From Desulfovibrio piger (lineage in GTDB: Bacteria; Desulfobacterota; Desulfovibrionia; Desulfovibrionales; Desulfovibrionaceae), in NCBI RefSeq assembly GCF_012843875.1, contig NZ_JABAFY010000026.1, forward strand, positions 1 to 38,574: DNA of 38,574 bases, written 5' to 3'. This document shows, piece by piece, positions 1 to 6,714 of this stretch. A program made the translations under genes and the position numbers. Numbering within the stretch: position 1 is the first letter of the stretch; each line of letters begins with the position of its first letter. The notes below the pieces were generated by a model, which saw only the letters and a program-made list of their open reading frames with translations, ran no database searches and had not been told where the DNA came from.

Positions 1-108
1 TGGGGCTACTTTACCTTGCTTTGGCCTGTATCCTTTGGAGAAAACTGGTATAGCAAGGTGTATGCCGGACATTCTCTTAGTATATTGAATTTATTAAATA
101 TATTTTAA
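1..108 (+). CDS. C-terminal end of an unidentified protein (partial)
   Basis: Frame 1 is open from the first base to a TAA at 106-108 and gives 35 residues ending in SILNLLNIF. The stretch is rich in aromatic and hydrophobic residues and clearly richer in A+T than the rest of the window, as in a transferred surface-polysaccharide or membrane-protein gene. The gene starts outside the window, so no family can be named. It may not be a real gene: the length is short and there is no independent support. The sequence after it (109-190) shows no clear terminator. Confidence 0.35.
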   Translation, partial: WGYFTLLWPVSFGENWYSKVYAGHSLSILNLLNIF

Positions 109-190
109 GCACGTAAATCATGGCCAGCCGCACCGCCTGCGCGTTGATCTTCACAGAAAAGCAGGTAAGCGGCTGTGTAAAAAAGAACAA

Positions 191-219
191 TTGACAGCCG
201 CTGTCAGTCCCGGCATAAG
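191..219 (+). promoter_or_regulatory. Sigma-70 promoter with overlapping palindrome
   Basis: TTGACA (191-196) is followed after 17 bp by CATAAG (214-219), which matches TATAAT at four of six positions. A perfect inverted repeat, TGACAGC-C-GCTGTCA (192-206), covers the -35 box. A further half site, AGCGGCTGT (168-176), is complementary to 194-202. The downstream gene starts at 262. The palindrome placed over the -35 suggests a repressor operator; the regulator is unknown. Confidence 0.55.
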
Positions 220-261
220 GGGCGGCATCGTGTGCGTTCCTCAGCACACAAGGGAGGAAAC

Positions 262-465
262 ATGTCTTATTTTGCAGCCCGGCAGGCCCAGACGACATTG
301 TCCTGTCCTGAATGCGATCACAAGCTGGAGATCGCGCGTACCTGCCACGAGGCCTTCATGCGCTGTCCTTTTTGTGGCAAGCGTTTCCCGCTGGAACAGT
401 TCATCAGTCAGGCAGATGAAGCTATGGAACGCTTCCTCGAAGGCCTGTACTTCGACCGTATCTAG
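262..465 (+). CDS. Small two-CxxC zinc-ribbon protein
   Basis: The product has 67 residues. The ATG at 262 was chosen over an in-frame upstream ATG at 232 because a good AGGGAGGA ribosome site lies just ahead of it. Two CxxC pairs (CPEC near residue 14 and CPFC near residue 40) sit about 22 residues apart with hydrophilic sequence between them, the layout of a compact zinc ribbon that binds one metal ion. The C terminus is acidic and helical. It resembles the small two-CxxC proteins of sulfate reducers, but its role (regulator, metal handling or redox) is unknown. It has its own promoter with a palindrome over the -35, so it is probably regulated. Confidence 0.7.
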   Translation: MSYFAARQAQTTLSCPECDHKLEIARTCHEAFMRCPFCGKRFPLEQFISQADEAMERFLEGLYFDRI

Positions 466-467
466 GC

Positions 468-575
468 GTGAACCGGCATCAGAGAGCAGCTCTCCTGCTT
501 GTGCTGGCGCTGTCCGGCGCCGTGCATGCCGCCATCTTGCTGTGCGCCGGTATGGGGATGCTCCTGGCAGGATAA
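468..575 (+). CDS. Possible 35-residue membrane peptide
   Basis: A GTG start lies two bases after the stop of the zinc-ribbon gene and opens a 35-codon frame to TAA at 573. The peptide has a short basic N terminus (MNRHQR) followed by an almost wholly hydrophobic stretch, as in a single-pass inner-membrane micropeptide. No separate ribosome site is evident, so translation would depend on termination-reinitiation from the upstream gene. The terminator at 617-655 follows directly and would close a two-gene transcript. It is an inference from composition and position. Confidence 0.35.
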   Translation: MNRHQRAALLLVLALSGAVHAAILLCAGMGMLLAG

Positions 576-616
576 CGGCTGCCCGGCAAGAGTTCCCGCT
601 GCTTTTCCTGGTTACG

Positions 617-655
617 AAAACAGCCCGCATGGAGCGAACCATGCGGGCTGTTTTT
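617..655. terminator. Bidirectional intrinsic terminator
   Basis: A 12-bp perfect stem, CAGCCCGCATGG (621-632) with its complement (639-650) and a six-base loop, is flanked by AAAA on the left and TTTTT on the right. It sits between the plus-strand zinc-ribbon gene and the end of the minus-strand polysaccharide-export gene, so it can serve both. Confidence 0.85.
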
Positions 656-677
656 GTGTCGGCAGAGGAGGGAAGGC

Positions 678-2228
678 TTAATAGAGGGTGGGCAGGCCCA
701 GGATGGCACGGGCAGACACGGCCACCTGCATCATGACCTGCGAGATGTCCTTGACGGCCTGCATGTTCTTGGAGGCCACCCGCGGCATCACAAGGATCTG
801 GTCCCCGGGCCGGATATTGTCGCCATCATGGCTCACCGAGCCGTTGGGATGCATGACGAGCACAGTATCCTGGTCCGCGCGGCTGTTATAGCCGCCGGCT
901 CCCTTGATGTAATCGTCCAGATCATTGTTTTTGCTCCAGAGCATGGCCTGGGGCATCATGACTTCACCACTGACGAGGACCACGTCGCTCTTGGCCGGGA
1001 TGACGATGACATCGCCATCTTCCAGCGTGATGTCGCCGATCTTCTGGCCGTCGCTCAGGACGACGACACCTTCCGGTTCCACGGCTTTGGCCCGCTCCAC
1101 GAATTTGGCGATCATCTCCGCTTCCTTGGCGCGGATCTGGGACTCTTCCGTGCTGGCCGACGAAGCGGTAAGGGCGGATTCTTCCAGGCGGCGCAGGCTG
1201 TCGGCGATGGCTTTCTTCTGGCGTTCGGCCACGCTCTTGCGCTTGATGTACATGCCGTTCAGATCAGCGCGTCCCTGTTCGACAGCGATAAAGTTGCGCA
1301 CTTCATCCAGGCGTGCCCCGCGGCGCACGGGAAAGCGGCTGGCACCGCGCACGGCTCCCTGCACCGTGACCGTTATGGTATTGCCTGCGGTATCCGCCAG
1401 CAGCTCGATGCTGTCACCGTCCGCCAGCTGCAGGCTGGCCAGTTCGCCAAGGGGCAGATAGGTATTGTAGGGCTTGCCGTTGCGGACCCCCTTGATGGCG
1501 ATATGCGAGGCACTGCTGTCCGGATCCACCAGCTTCAGCAGGCTGGCCCCGGAGGTCTTGCCTTCCGGCAGCTCAAAGCGGGCGCTGGTGCGTACCTTGC
1601 CCGTGACAGTGACCGTGGGCCCCTTGTCGGGGACAACGATGATGTCGCCATTCTGGAAACGGATGGGCGGCATGCTGCCTTCACGGATGAAGGGATACAG
1701 GTCCACCGTCGTCACGACCTGATTGTTGCGGCGGACCTGGATGTTCCTGTAGCTGCCCCGTCCGGCGTCGATACCGCCCGCCTTGTCCAGATAGCTCAGC
1801 AGGGGATCGGCCGCAGAACCGCTGTAGCGGCCGGGCTTGGGCACATTGCCGGTGACGAACAGAGTGATGGGCTGCGCATCCATGGGGGCCAGATAGATCT
1901 GGCTGTCGGCATGGCCGGAGGCCGCCAGCTTGCTGCGCAGGGCATCCTGCAATTTGTCCTGGGCCAGACCGGTCACGTTGAGCTGGCCGACTTCAGGGAT
2001 GTCCAGCTGGCCGGCAGGGCTGACTTCGAGGATGGTATCCACATTGAGGCTCCCGCCCCACAGGCGCAGGACGACCCTGTCACCCGGTGCGATGGCGCCG
2101 GCGGCTCCTCCCTGACCGAAATTGCCCTGGAAAAGATTGGCTCCGTAGGGTGCCGGAGCGTCAGCGGCATAGCTGCCCTGCGGCAGGAGCAGCAGGCACA
2201 GCAGCAAAAGAAAAACAGACTTTTTCAT
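678..2228 (-). CDS. Polysaccharide export protein (Wza/GfcC-like, SLBB domains)
   Basis: This 516-residue protein begins with a signal peptide ending at about SYA-AD. The mature part opens with a polysaccharide-export (Poly_export) domain at about 45-130, with the typical stretch APGDRVVLRLWGG. Beta-grasp SLBB segments follow (about 135-300), then a charged helical stretch (about 335-400), then a final GfcC-like segment (VVLVSGEVMMPQAM). The family forms the outer-membrane or periplasmic channel for capsule or exopolysaccharide. E. coli Wza is a lipoprotein of about 380 residues. This one is longer and has no Cys after its signal peptide, so it is probably not lipidated. A small lipoprotein gene lies directly upstream in the same direction with 15 bases between. 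No glycosyltransferase is visible here; those genes would lie elsewhere. Confidence 0.88.
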   Translation of the reverse strand: MKKSVFLLLLCLLLLPQGSYAADAPAPYGANLFQGNFGQGGAAGAIAPGDRVVLRLWGGSLNVDTILEVSPAGQLDIPEVGQLNVTGLAQDKLQDALRSKLAASGHADSQIYLAPMDAQPITLFVTGNVPKPGRYSGSAADPLLSYLDKAGGIDAGRGSYRNIQVRRNNQVVTTVDLYPFIREGSMPPIRFQNGDIIVVPDKGPTVTVTGKVRTSARFELPEGKTSGASLLKLVDPDSSASHIAIKGVRNGKPYNTYLPLGELASLQLADGDSIELLADTAGNTITVTVQGAVRGASRFPVRRGARLDEVRNFIAVEQGRADLNGMYIKRKSVAERQKKAIADSLRRLEESALTASSASTEESQIRAKEAEMIAKFVERAKAVEPEGVVVLSDGQKIGDITLEDGDVIVIPAKSDVVLVSGEVMMPQAMLWSKNNDLDDYIKGAGGYNSRADQDTVLVMHPNGSVSHDGDNIRPGDQILVMPRVASKNMQAVKDISQVMMQVAVSARAILGLPTLY

Positions 2229-2243
2229 GGTACGGCCCCGGGC

Positions 2244-2627
2244 TTAGTCCTTGGCCTCTTCCGTCTGGGAAGCCGGCATGACAGCGGGACGCATGCCCTG
2301 GCCCCAGACGCGGGGCGCCAGCCGCCATTGGCCCTGGGCATTGCGGCAGGCAACGATGATCTCGGCTTCATTGAAATTGTTGCGGACAGTGGCGCGCTTG
2401 CATTCCTCACCAGCCGCGGAGAAGAAGCTGTCTTCCATGCTCACGCGCACGTCCGTCCCGAAGGCGGGATCGGAAAGGGTGGTGATGTCACCGGGCACGG
2501 CATTGGCCATAAAATTTTCCACAGGGCTGGGCTTGTATTCGGGCGTTTCAGGGGAGTCTCCCAGCAGGCCGCAGCCATTGAGGGCCAGACAGGTCGTCAG
2601 CATGAGAAGGGTAGAGAGACGTTTCAT
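2244..2627 (-). CDS. Small lipoprotein with surface-antigen-like motif
   Basis: This is a 127-residue protein with a lipoprotein signal peptide and lipobox LNGC (Cys19), so it should be anchored in the outer or inner membrane. The region from about 68 to 105 (FSAAGEECKRA ... IVACRNAQGQWRLAPRVW) resembles the short pattern with two conserved Cys that occurs in small surface-antigen lipoproteins of proteobacteria; here the cysteines may pair. It lies between the cysteine-cluster gene and the polysaccharide-export gene on the same strand, so it may help the exporter, but that is inference from position. The ribosome site upstream of 2627 (AGGAGAACTC) is good. Confidence 0.75.
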   Translation of the reverse strand: MKRLSTLLMLTTCLALNGCGLLGDSPETPEYKPSPVENFMANAVPGDITTLSDPAFGTDVRVSMEDSFFSAAGEECKRATVRNNFNEAEIIVACRNAQGQWRLAPRVWGQGMRPAVMPASQTEEAKD

Positions 2628-2670
2628 GAGTTCTCCTGGAAAGGAAAGGCCGGAATCGGACCGTTGCTGG

Positions 2671-3237
2671 TCAGCCCTGGACAGGCTGAGACGCGGGATC
2701 CGGCATCCGGGGTGAAAAGGGCAGGGGAAGCTCCAGATCGATGAAGCGTTCCCGCACGATAGCTTCCGGGATATGGATGGCGAGCTGCTTCAGGTCCTCC
2801 GGAGCGAGCGTTACAAGCCAGTTTACGGCCTCCCGGGCCATGACGAGCCAGCGGTCCAGCGGCAGGAAAAAGACCGCCGGGCAGATCTTGTACAGATAAA
2901 GGCCCGTATCGAGCAGGACCAGCGGGAACAGGCTGCAGGCCACAGGACGACGTTGCCGTGGCAGAAGACAGCCTTCCGGGCCGCAGGATTTGCACCCCCT
3001 GTCGTCCAGGCAGGCCGTATCAGGGGCAAGCAGAAAAAAGTCCTTCTCCAGATGGGCATGCTGCTGCGAAGGCAGCAGCTTCATGGGAAAAGGGGTGGCG
3101 CAGTCCTGGGGGCCGCAACAGTAACGACAGTCCCGGCAATAATCATTGCTCAGGATCCCCTGATCGAAATGTACATCCCGTTGCAGGGAAAAACGCTGAC
3201 GCCATTGCTGCCAGTAATGCCAAGAGCTTTTTTGCAT
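2671..3237 (-). CDS. YkgJ-type cysteine-cluster protein
   Basis: The 188-residue product has the arrangement of the YkgJ family, proposed to bind zinc or an iron-sulfur cluster. An N-terminal CRDCRYCCGPQDC block (about residues 34-46) is followed by CLDDRGCKSCGPEGCLL (about 76-92) and then CSLFP and CPAVF. The function of the family is not established. GGAGGATCTCC directly before the ATG is a strong ribosome site. It is the first gene of a minus-strand set with the small lipoprotein and the polysaccharide-export protein, separated from the former by 43 bases. A second, different YkgJ-type gene lies at 32302-32751. Confidence 0.85.
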   Translation of the reverse strand: MQKSSWHYWQQWRQRFSLQRDVHFDQGILSNDYCRDCRYCCGPQDCATPFPMKLLPSQQHAHLEKDFFLLAPDTACLDDRGCKSCGPEGCLLPRQRRPVACSLFPLVLLDTGLYLYKICPAVFFLPLDRWLVMAREAVNWLVTLAPEDLKQLAIHIPEAIVRERFIDLELPLPFSPRMPDPASQPVQG

Positions 3238-3280
3238 GGAGATCCTCCGGCAGTTTCAGCTGTGCCGGACAAAAATGTCG

Positions 3281-3307
3281 ATTATCCCGATGCGGAACAT
3301 CTGTCAA
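3281..3307 (-). promoter_or_regulatory. Candidate promoter for the cysteine-cluster gene
   Basis: Read on the minus strand, TTGACA (3302-3307) is followed after 15 bp by GATAAT (3281-3286), within an AT-rich stretch about 45 bases upstream of the start at 3237. Both boxes are good but the spacer is two bases short of ideal. Confidence 0.3.
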
Positions 3308-3383
3308 ATATCGCTATATCATGCTGATAATAAAAAGAAAAAAATTCAGTTTCCGCAAAACGGAAAAGGGAGGCAAAAAATGC

Positions 3384-3412
3384 TTGCCAGATGGGCGCTG
3401 ATGGCGTAAATA
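3384..3412 (+). promoter_or_regulatory. Candidate promoter of the tRNA-Leu gene
   Basis: TTGCCA (3384-3389) is followed after 17 bp by TAAATA (3407-3412), ending 13 bases before the first base of the tRNA. The -35 matches five of six consensus bases and the -10 is weaker. The position fits a tRNA promoter with a short leader. Confidence 0.5.
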
Positions 3413-3424
3413 CACTTTTGTTGT

Positions 3425-3511
3425 GCCGAAGTGGTGGAATTGGTAGACACGCTAGGTTCAGGGTCTAGTTCTGGCAACGGAGTGGGAGTTCGACTCTCCC
3501 CTTCGGCACCA
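3425..3511 (+). tRNA. tRNA-Leu (anticodon CAG)
   Basis: This is an 87-base class II tRNA with encoded CCA. The acceptor stem GCCGAAG (3425-3431) pairs with CTTCGGC (3501-3507), followed by ACCA. The D arm is of the GGTGGAATTGGTAGACAC type. The anticodon stem CTAGG/TCTAG encloses the loop TTCAGGG, giving anticodon CAG (3459-3461), which reads CUG, a common codon in this GC-rich genome. A long variable arm (TTCTGGCAACGGAGT) identifies it as Leu. The T arm GGGAG-TTCGACT-CTCCC is intact. It is a single gene with its own promoter and terminator. Confidence 0.97.
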
Positions 3512-3520
3512 AGTGAAAGC

Positions 3521-3550
3521 AAAGGCTGGTAGTGATACCAGCCTTTTTTT
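3521..3550 (+). terminator. Intrinsic terminator of tRNA-Leu
   Basis: An 11-bp stem (AAAGGCTGGTA at 3521-3531 with its complement at 3536-3546, loop GTGA) ends in a T run at 3544-3550, about ten bases after the tRNA 3' end. Confidence 0.9.
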
Positions 3551-3746
3551 GTTGCAGGCTTTGACCTGCTGCGTGCCGCAGGCGCAAAATAGACAGCCCG
3601 CCATCCGGGCGGCGGTGATCCGGGCGCGGAGGCCAGCGCAGACTTTTGCGCGGCTCCTTGCCAGCCTCACCGCTGCGATGAGCGGGGCAGGCGGCATGAT
3701 GTGCCCTGCCGGTACGTGAAGCAGACGGACGGTGACAGGCTCTGTC

Positions 3747-3780
3747 ATAAAAAAGCTCTCCTCGAATGAGGAGAGCTTTT
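3747..3780 (-). terminator. Intrinsic terminator of the coiled-coil protein gene
   Basis: A 13-bp perfect stem (3751-3763 with 3768-3780, loop GAAT) has an A run on its left, which reads as a U tail on the minus strand. It lies 22 bases after the stop of the gene at 3803-4921. Confidence 0.85.
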
Positions 3781-3802
3781 GCCGTTTCTGGGGCGTCCGG
3801 CC

Positions 3803-4921
3803 TTATTCCGCTGCCCGCAGTCTGCTTGTGATGTCGTCGAACTCCTGCCGCAGCCGGGCATCATACAGCAGGGAGAGGTCTGGCGGCTGGAAGGCGAAGA
3901 TGCGGGAGAAATCCGCTTCCGACGTGTGCATCATCCCCAGCAGATCGCTGCTGGTCTTGACGGTCCGATAGGTATTGACGGCCACCTTGAAGGATTTTTC
4001 CGCCCGCTGCAGCAACTGCTGCAAATGCTTTTTCTGACGTGACAGATACTGGTTGTAGAGGTCCACGGCATCCAGTGTCCTCTGGTTGGCGGCGATGTTC
4101 ACTTCCAGGATCTTCCGGTCCGTCTCCTCGGCCCCGGAAAGCAGGCTGCGGGCATGTTCCTGCAGCTGGGCAGCCTCCTTCCTTATTTTCCCCAGACGGT
4201 CGAGGTAGCGGCTGTCGATCTGCTGCAGGGCCTGTTGCAGGGCGTAGACATAGACCTTGTTGCACATCATGTAGATGCCCGTATAGGTCTGGAGCAGCTC
4301 CACAGAGGCGTCCGGGGCCGCCAGCTGGCTTTCTATGCTGCGCTGGATGGCGCTGATGTTCTCGGCCACGGCCATGATGCTGGCGGTATCCTTGCCGTCG
4401 GCCGCGCTCAGCATGGTCTCCAGCTGTTCACGGCTGACAGGCAGGCCGCGTGCGGAGATCTCGGCAAAGATGCGCTCCTTGTCCGCCTCCAGACCGTGTT
4501 CCAGATCTGCTATCTCCTTGCGCAGTCCGGCGATATCTTCCTGCAGGCTGCTGCGCGTGGCCTTGAGCGGGTTCCAGTGTGAAGAGGGGGCGGAAACGAG
4601 CTCCTGCTGCAGGGCCGCTATCTTCTGGCGCTTTGCGGCAATCTCGTCGCGGGCGGCATCCCGGCTGGCGATGAGGTCCAGAGCCTGGGAATCCGCGAGG
4701 ATGGCGAAGCATTCGGAGACGATGCGCTGGAATTTGGGATCGCGGAACGTCAGGACCTCGGCCCAGCTGCGTTCGGAGGGGCCCTCTCCCGAGGCGATGA
4801 TATCCACCCCTTCGTGCAACAACGGGACGGCATCGTCCCAGATGTCGACGAAAGACCGGGCGGCAGAGACAGGCTGGACATGGAGCAGGATAGCCAGCAG
4901 CAGGAGCAGGGCCGGGCGCAT
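3803..4921 (-). CDS. Secreted coiled-coil protein of unknown function
   Basis: The frame is open further upstream, but the start at 4921 is chosen because AAGGAG lies just before it and the product then begins with a clear signal peptide (MRPALLLLLAILLHVQPVSA, cleavage before ARSF). The mature protein of about 350 residues is largely helical. Heptad-like segments occur at about 95-160 (DEIAAKRQKIAALQQEL, then EDIAGLRKEIADLEHGL) and again at about 255-320. No transmembrane segment follows, so it should be periplasmic or secreted. I do not recognise a family. The gene stands alone between two minus-strand terminators, with its own upstream gap of about 245 bases. Confidence 0.75.
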   Translation of the reverse strand: MRPALLLLLAILLHVQPVSAARSFVDIWDDAVPLLHEGVDIIASGEGPSERSWAEVLTFRDPKFQRIVSECFAILADSQALDLIASRDAARDEIAAKRQKIAALQQELVSAPSSHWNPLKATRSSLQEDIAGLRKEIADLEHGLEADKERIFAEISARGLPVSREQLETMLSAADGKDTASIMAVAENISAIQRSIESQLAAPDASVELLQTYTGIYMMCNKVYVYALQQALQQIDSRYLDRLGKIRKEAAQLQEHARSLLSGAEETDRKILEVNIAANQRTLDAVDLYNQYLSRQKKHLQQLLQRAEKSFKVAVNTYRTVKTSSDLLGMMHTSEADFSRIFAFQPPDLSLLYDARLRQEFDDITSRLRAAE

Positions 4922-5165
4922 GCGCTCTCCTTTGGAAAAAGTGACGGTAGAGAGGAAAGGGTAGCAGGCAGAGGGGATGGCTTCAAGAGGAAGGGGGCGC
5001 GCTTCGGCCGGAGGTGCCGGAGCCCGGGAACTGTCTGTATATGCTGAAGACCGGCCAGGAAGAGCATCCGTGGATGAGATCTGGCTGTTGGTCTGATGGG
5101 GGCGGCAGGTACGTCTTGCCTGTCCGCAATATCCCCGGGCAGCAGTACGGAAACGTGGAGCCATG

Positions 5166-5192
5166 AAAAAGGCCCCCAAGGAGGGGGCCTTT
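5166..5192 (-). terminator. Intrinsic terminator after metQ
   Basis: AAAGGCCCCC (5168-5177) pairs with GGGGGCCTTT (5183-5192) around loop AAGGA. The flanking A run on the left gives the U tail on the minus strand. It lies 24 bases past the metQ stop. Confidence 0.88.
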
Positions 5193-5215
5193 ACAGATGA
5201 CGTTGCGGTCCTGGC

Positions 5216-6013
5216 CTAGTGAGTGGCCAGCACGGCGCCTTCGTACTTGGTCTTCATGAATTCCTTGATCTTGTCGCTGCACAGGGCCTTGTACAGGGCC
5301 TGCAGTTCGGGACGCTTTTCGTCGCCGGTGCGGATGGCCAGGATGTTGGCGTAGGTGGTGGCAGCGGCGGAGTCGGCAGCTTCCACGGCCAGGGCATCGG
5401 CCACCTTCAGGCCGCCGAGGATGGCGTAGTTGCCGTTGATGATGGCGATGTCCACGTCAGGCAGGGCGCGCACCAGCTGGGCGGCTTCGATCTCTTCGAT
5501 GCGGAGCTTCTTGGGGTTGTCCTTGATGTCGCGCACGGTGGCGGTCAGGCCCACACCGTCCTTGAGGGTGATGAGGCCCTGGTCCTGCATGAGCAGGAGG
5601 GCGCGGCCTTCGTTGGTGGCGTCATTGGGCACGGCCACGATGGCACCCTTCTTGAGGTCCTTCAGGCTCTTGCACTTGCCGGCGTAGATGCCGAAGGGCT
5701 CATAGTGCACGCCGCCCATGGAGGACAGCTTGGTGCCTTTCTGGGCATTGAAGTCGTCCAGATAGGGCTTGTGCTGGAAGTAGTTGGCATCCAGATCCTT
5801 GCTGTCCAGAGCCACGTTGGGCTGCACATAGTCGGAATATTCGATGATCTCCAGATTGATGCCTTCAGCCTTGAGCATGTCTTTGGCGGCATTCAGGATC
5901 TCGGCGTGCGGCGTGGGAGAGGCGCCCACCTTCACGGTGGTGGCGGCCTGGGCATGGCAAACCAGAGTACCGGCGGCCAGCATGGCGGCCAGCGTCAGCA
6001 GAAGTTTTTTCAT
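5216..6013 (-). CDS. metQ: Methionine ABC transporter substrate-binding protein
   Basis: This is a 265-residue periplasmic binding protein of the MetQ/NlpA family, which captures methionine for the MetNI importer. The start at 6013 is used because a GAGG ribosome site precedes it and the signal peptide (MKKLLLTLAAMLAAGTLVCH...AQA) begins there. Family hallmarks are VKVGASPTPHAEIL at the mature N terminus, DLDANYFQHKPYLD, and VAVPNDATNEGRALLLM. Many MetQ proteins are lipoproteins. Here the Cys in the leader (LVCHAQA) does not form a good lipobox, so a soluble periplasmic form is likely. It is the last gene of metN-metI-metQ, 38 bases after metI, and is followed by a terminator. Affinity for other amino acids cannot be excluded. 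Confidence 0.93.
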   Translation of the reverse strand: MKKLLLTLAAMLAAGTLVCHAQAATTVKVGASPTPHAEILNAAKDMLKAEGINLEIIEYSDYVQPNVALDSKDLDANYFQHKPYLDDFNAQKGTKLSSMGGVHYEPFGIYAGKCKSLKDLKKGAIVAVPNDATNEGRALLLMQDQGLITLKDGVGLTATVRDIKDNPKKLRIEEIEAAQLVRALPDVDIAIINGNYAILGGLKVADALAVEAADSAAATTYANILAIRTGDEKRPELQALYKALCSDKIKEFMKTKYEGAVLATH

Positions 6014-6051
6014 GGGAAAAACCTCGGGGAAAGGGTGATAGAAAAAGCGGA

Positions 6052-6714
6052 TCAAGACCCGCGTTTGTCGCTGCGTCGGGTGGCCCAGTTGCCGAAGCTC
6101 TGGAAGATCTGCACGATGATGATGAGCAGGATCACCGTGGCGATCATGATGTCGGTCTGGTAGCGGTTGTACCCGTACATGATGGCCAGCTTGCCCAGAC
6201 CGCCGCCGCCGACGGCGCCGGACATGGCGGAGTAGCCCAGAATGGTGATGGCCGCCACGGCACTGCCGTTGATGAGCGAGGGCATGGCCTCGGGCAGCAG
6301 TACCTTGGTGATGATCTGCCAGGTGGAGGCCCCCATGCTCTGGGCGGCTTCCACCACACCGTTATCCACTTCCAGCAGGGAGGACTCGATGAGACGGGCC
6401 ACGAAGGGCGCCGCGGCGATGACCAGAGGCACTACCGTGGCGTTGTTGCCGATGGTGGTCCCCACGATGTAGCGGGTGAAGGGGATGACGGCGATCATCA
6501 GGATCAGGAAGGGGAAGGAACGGGTCAGGTTCACCACCACATCCAGCACGCTGTAGACCACGGGATTGGGACGGATGCCGTCTTTGCGGCAGATGACCAG
6601 GACGACGGCCATCACGATGCCGAAGACATAGGAAAAAAACGTGGAGACGATGGTCATGTACAGGGTATCCACCACCCCTTCCATGAGCATTTCCACAGTG
6701 GCCTGATCAAACAT
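6052..6714 (-). CDS. metI: Methionine ABC transporter permease
   Basis: This 220-residue inner-membrane permease has about five to six membrane segments. It carries the ABC-coupling EAA loop (EAAQSMGASTWQIITKVLLP, about residues 130-149) that docks on the MetN ATPase. GYSAMSGAVGGGGLGKLAI is characteristic of MetI. The ATG at 6714 overlaps the end of metN by eight bases, so translation is probably coupled. metQ follows after 38 bases. The length matches the family (about 217 residues). Confidence 0.95.
   Translation of the reverse strand: MFDQATVEMLMEGVVDTLYMTIVSTFFSYVFGIVMAVVLVICRKDGIRPNPVVYSVLDVVVNLTRSFPFLILMIAVIPFTRYIVGTTIGNNATVVPLVIAAAPFVARLIESSLLEVDNGVVEAAQSMGASTWQIITKVLLPEAMPSLINGSAVAAITILGYSAMSGAVGGGGLGKLAIMYGYNRYQTDIMIATVILLIIIVQIFQSFGNWATRRSDKRGS

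Noticed and set aside
654..2744. Very long plus-strand open frame (about 700 codons)
   Set aside because: It lies opposite the polysaccharide-export and lipoprotein genes. Its His/Gly/Asp-rich composition is that of an antisense frame in GC-rich DNA.
3425..3511. tRNA-Leu as the attachment site of an integrated element
   Set aside because: There is no integrase gene and no repeat of the tRNA 3' end in the window, and the neighbours look like ordinary chromosome.
3458..3748. Minus-strand 96-codon frame that reads through the tRNA-Leu gene
   Set aside because: It ends inside the tRNA, and its last residues (RRGESNSHSVARTRP) are the usual artefact of translating a tRNA. There is no ribosome site.
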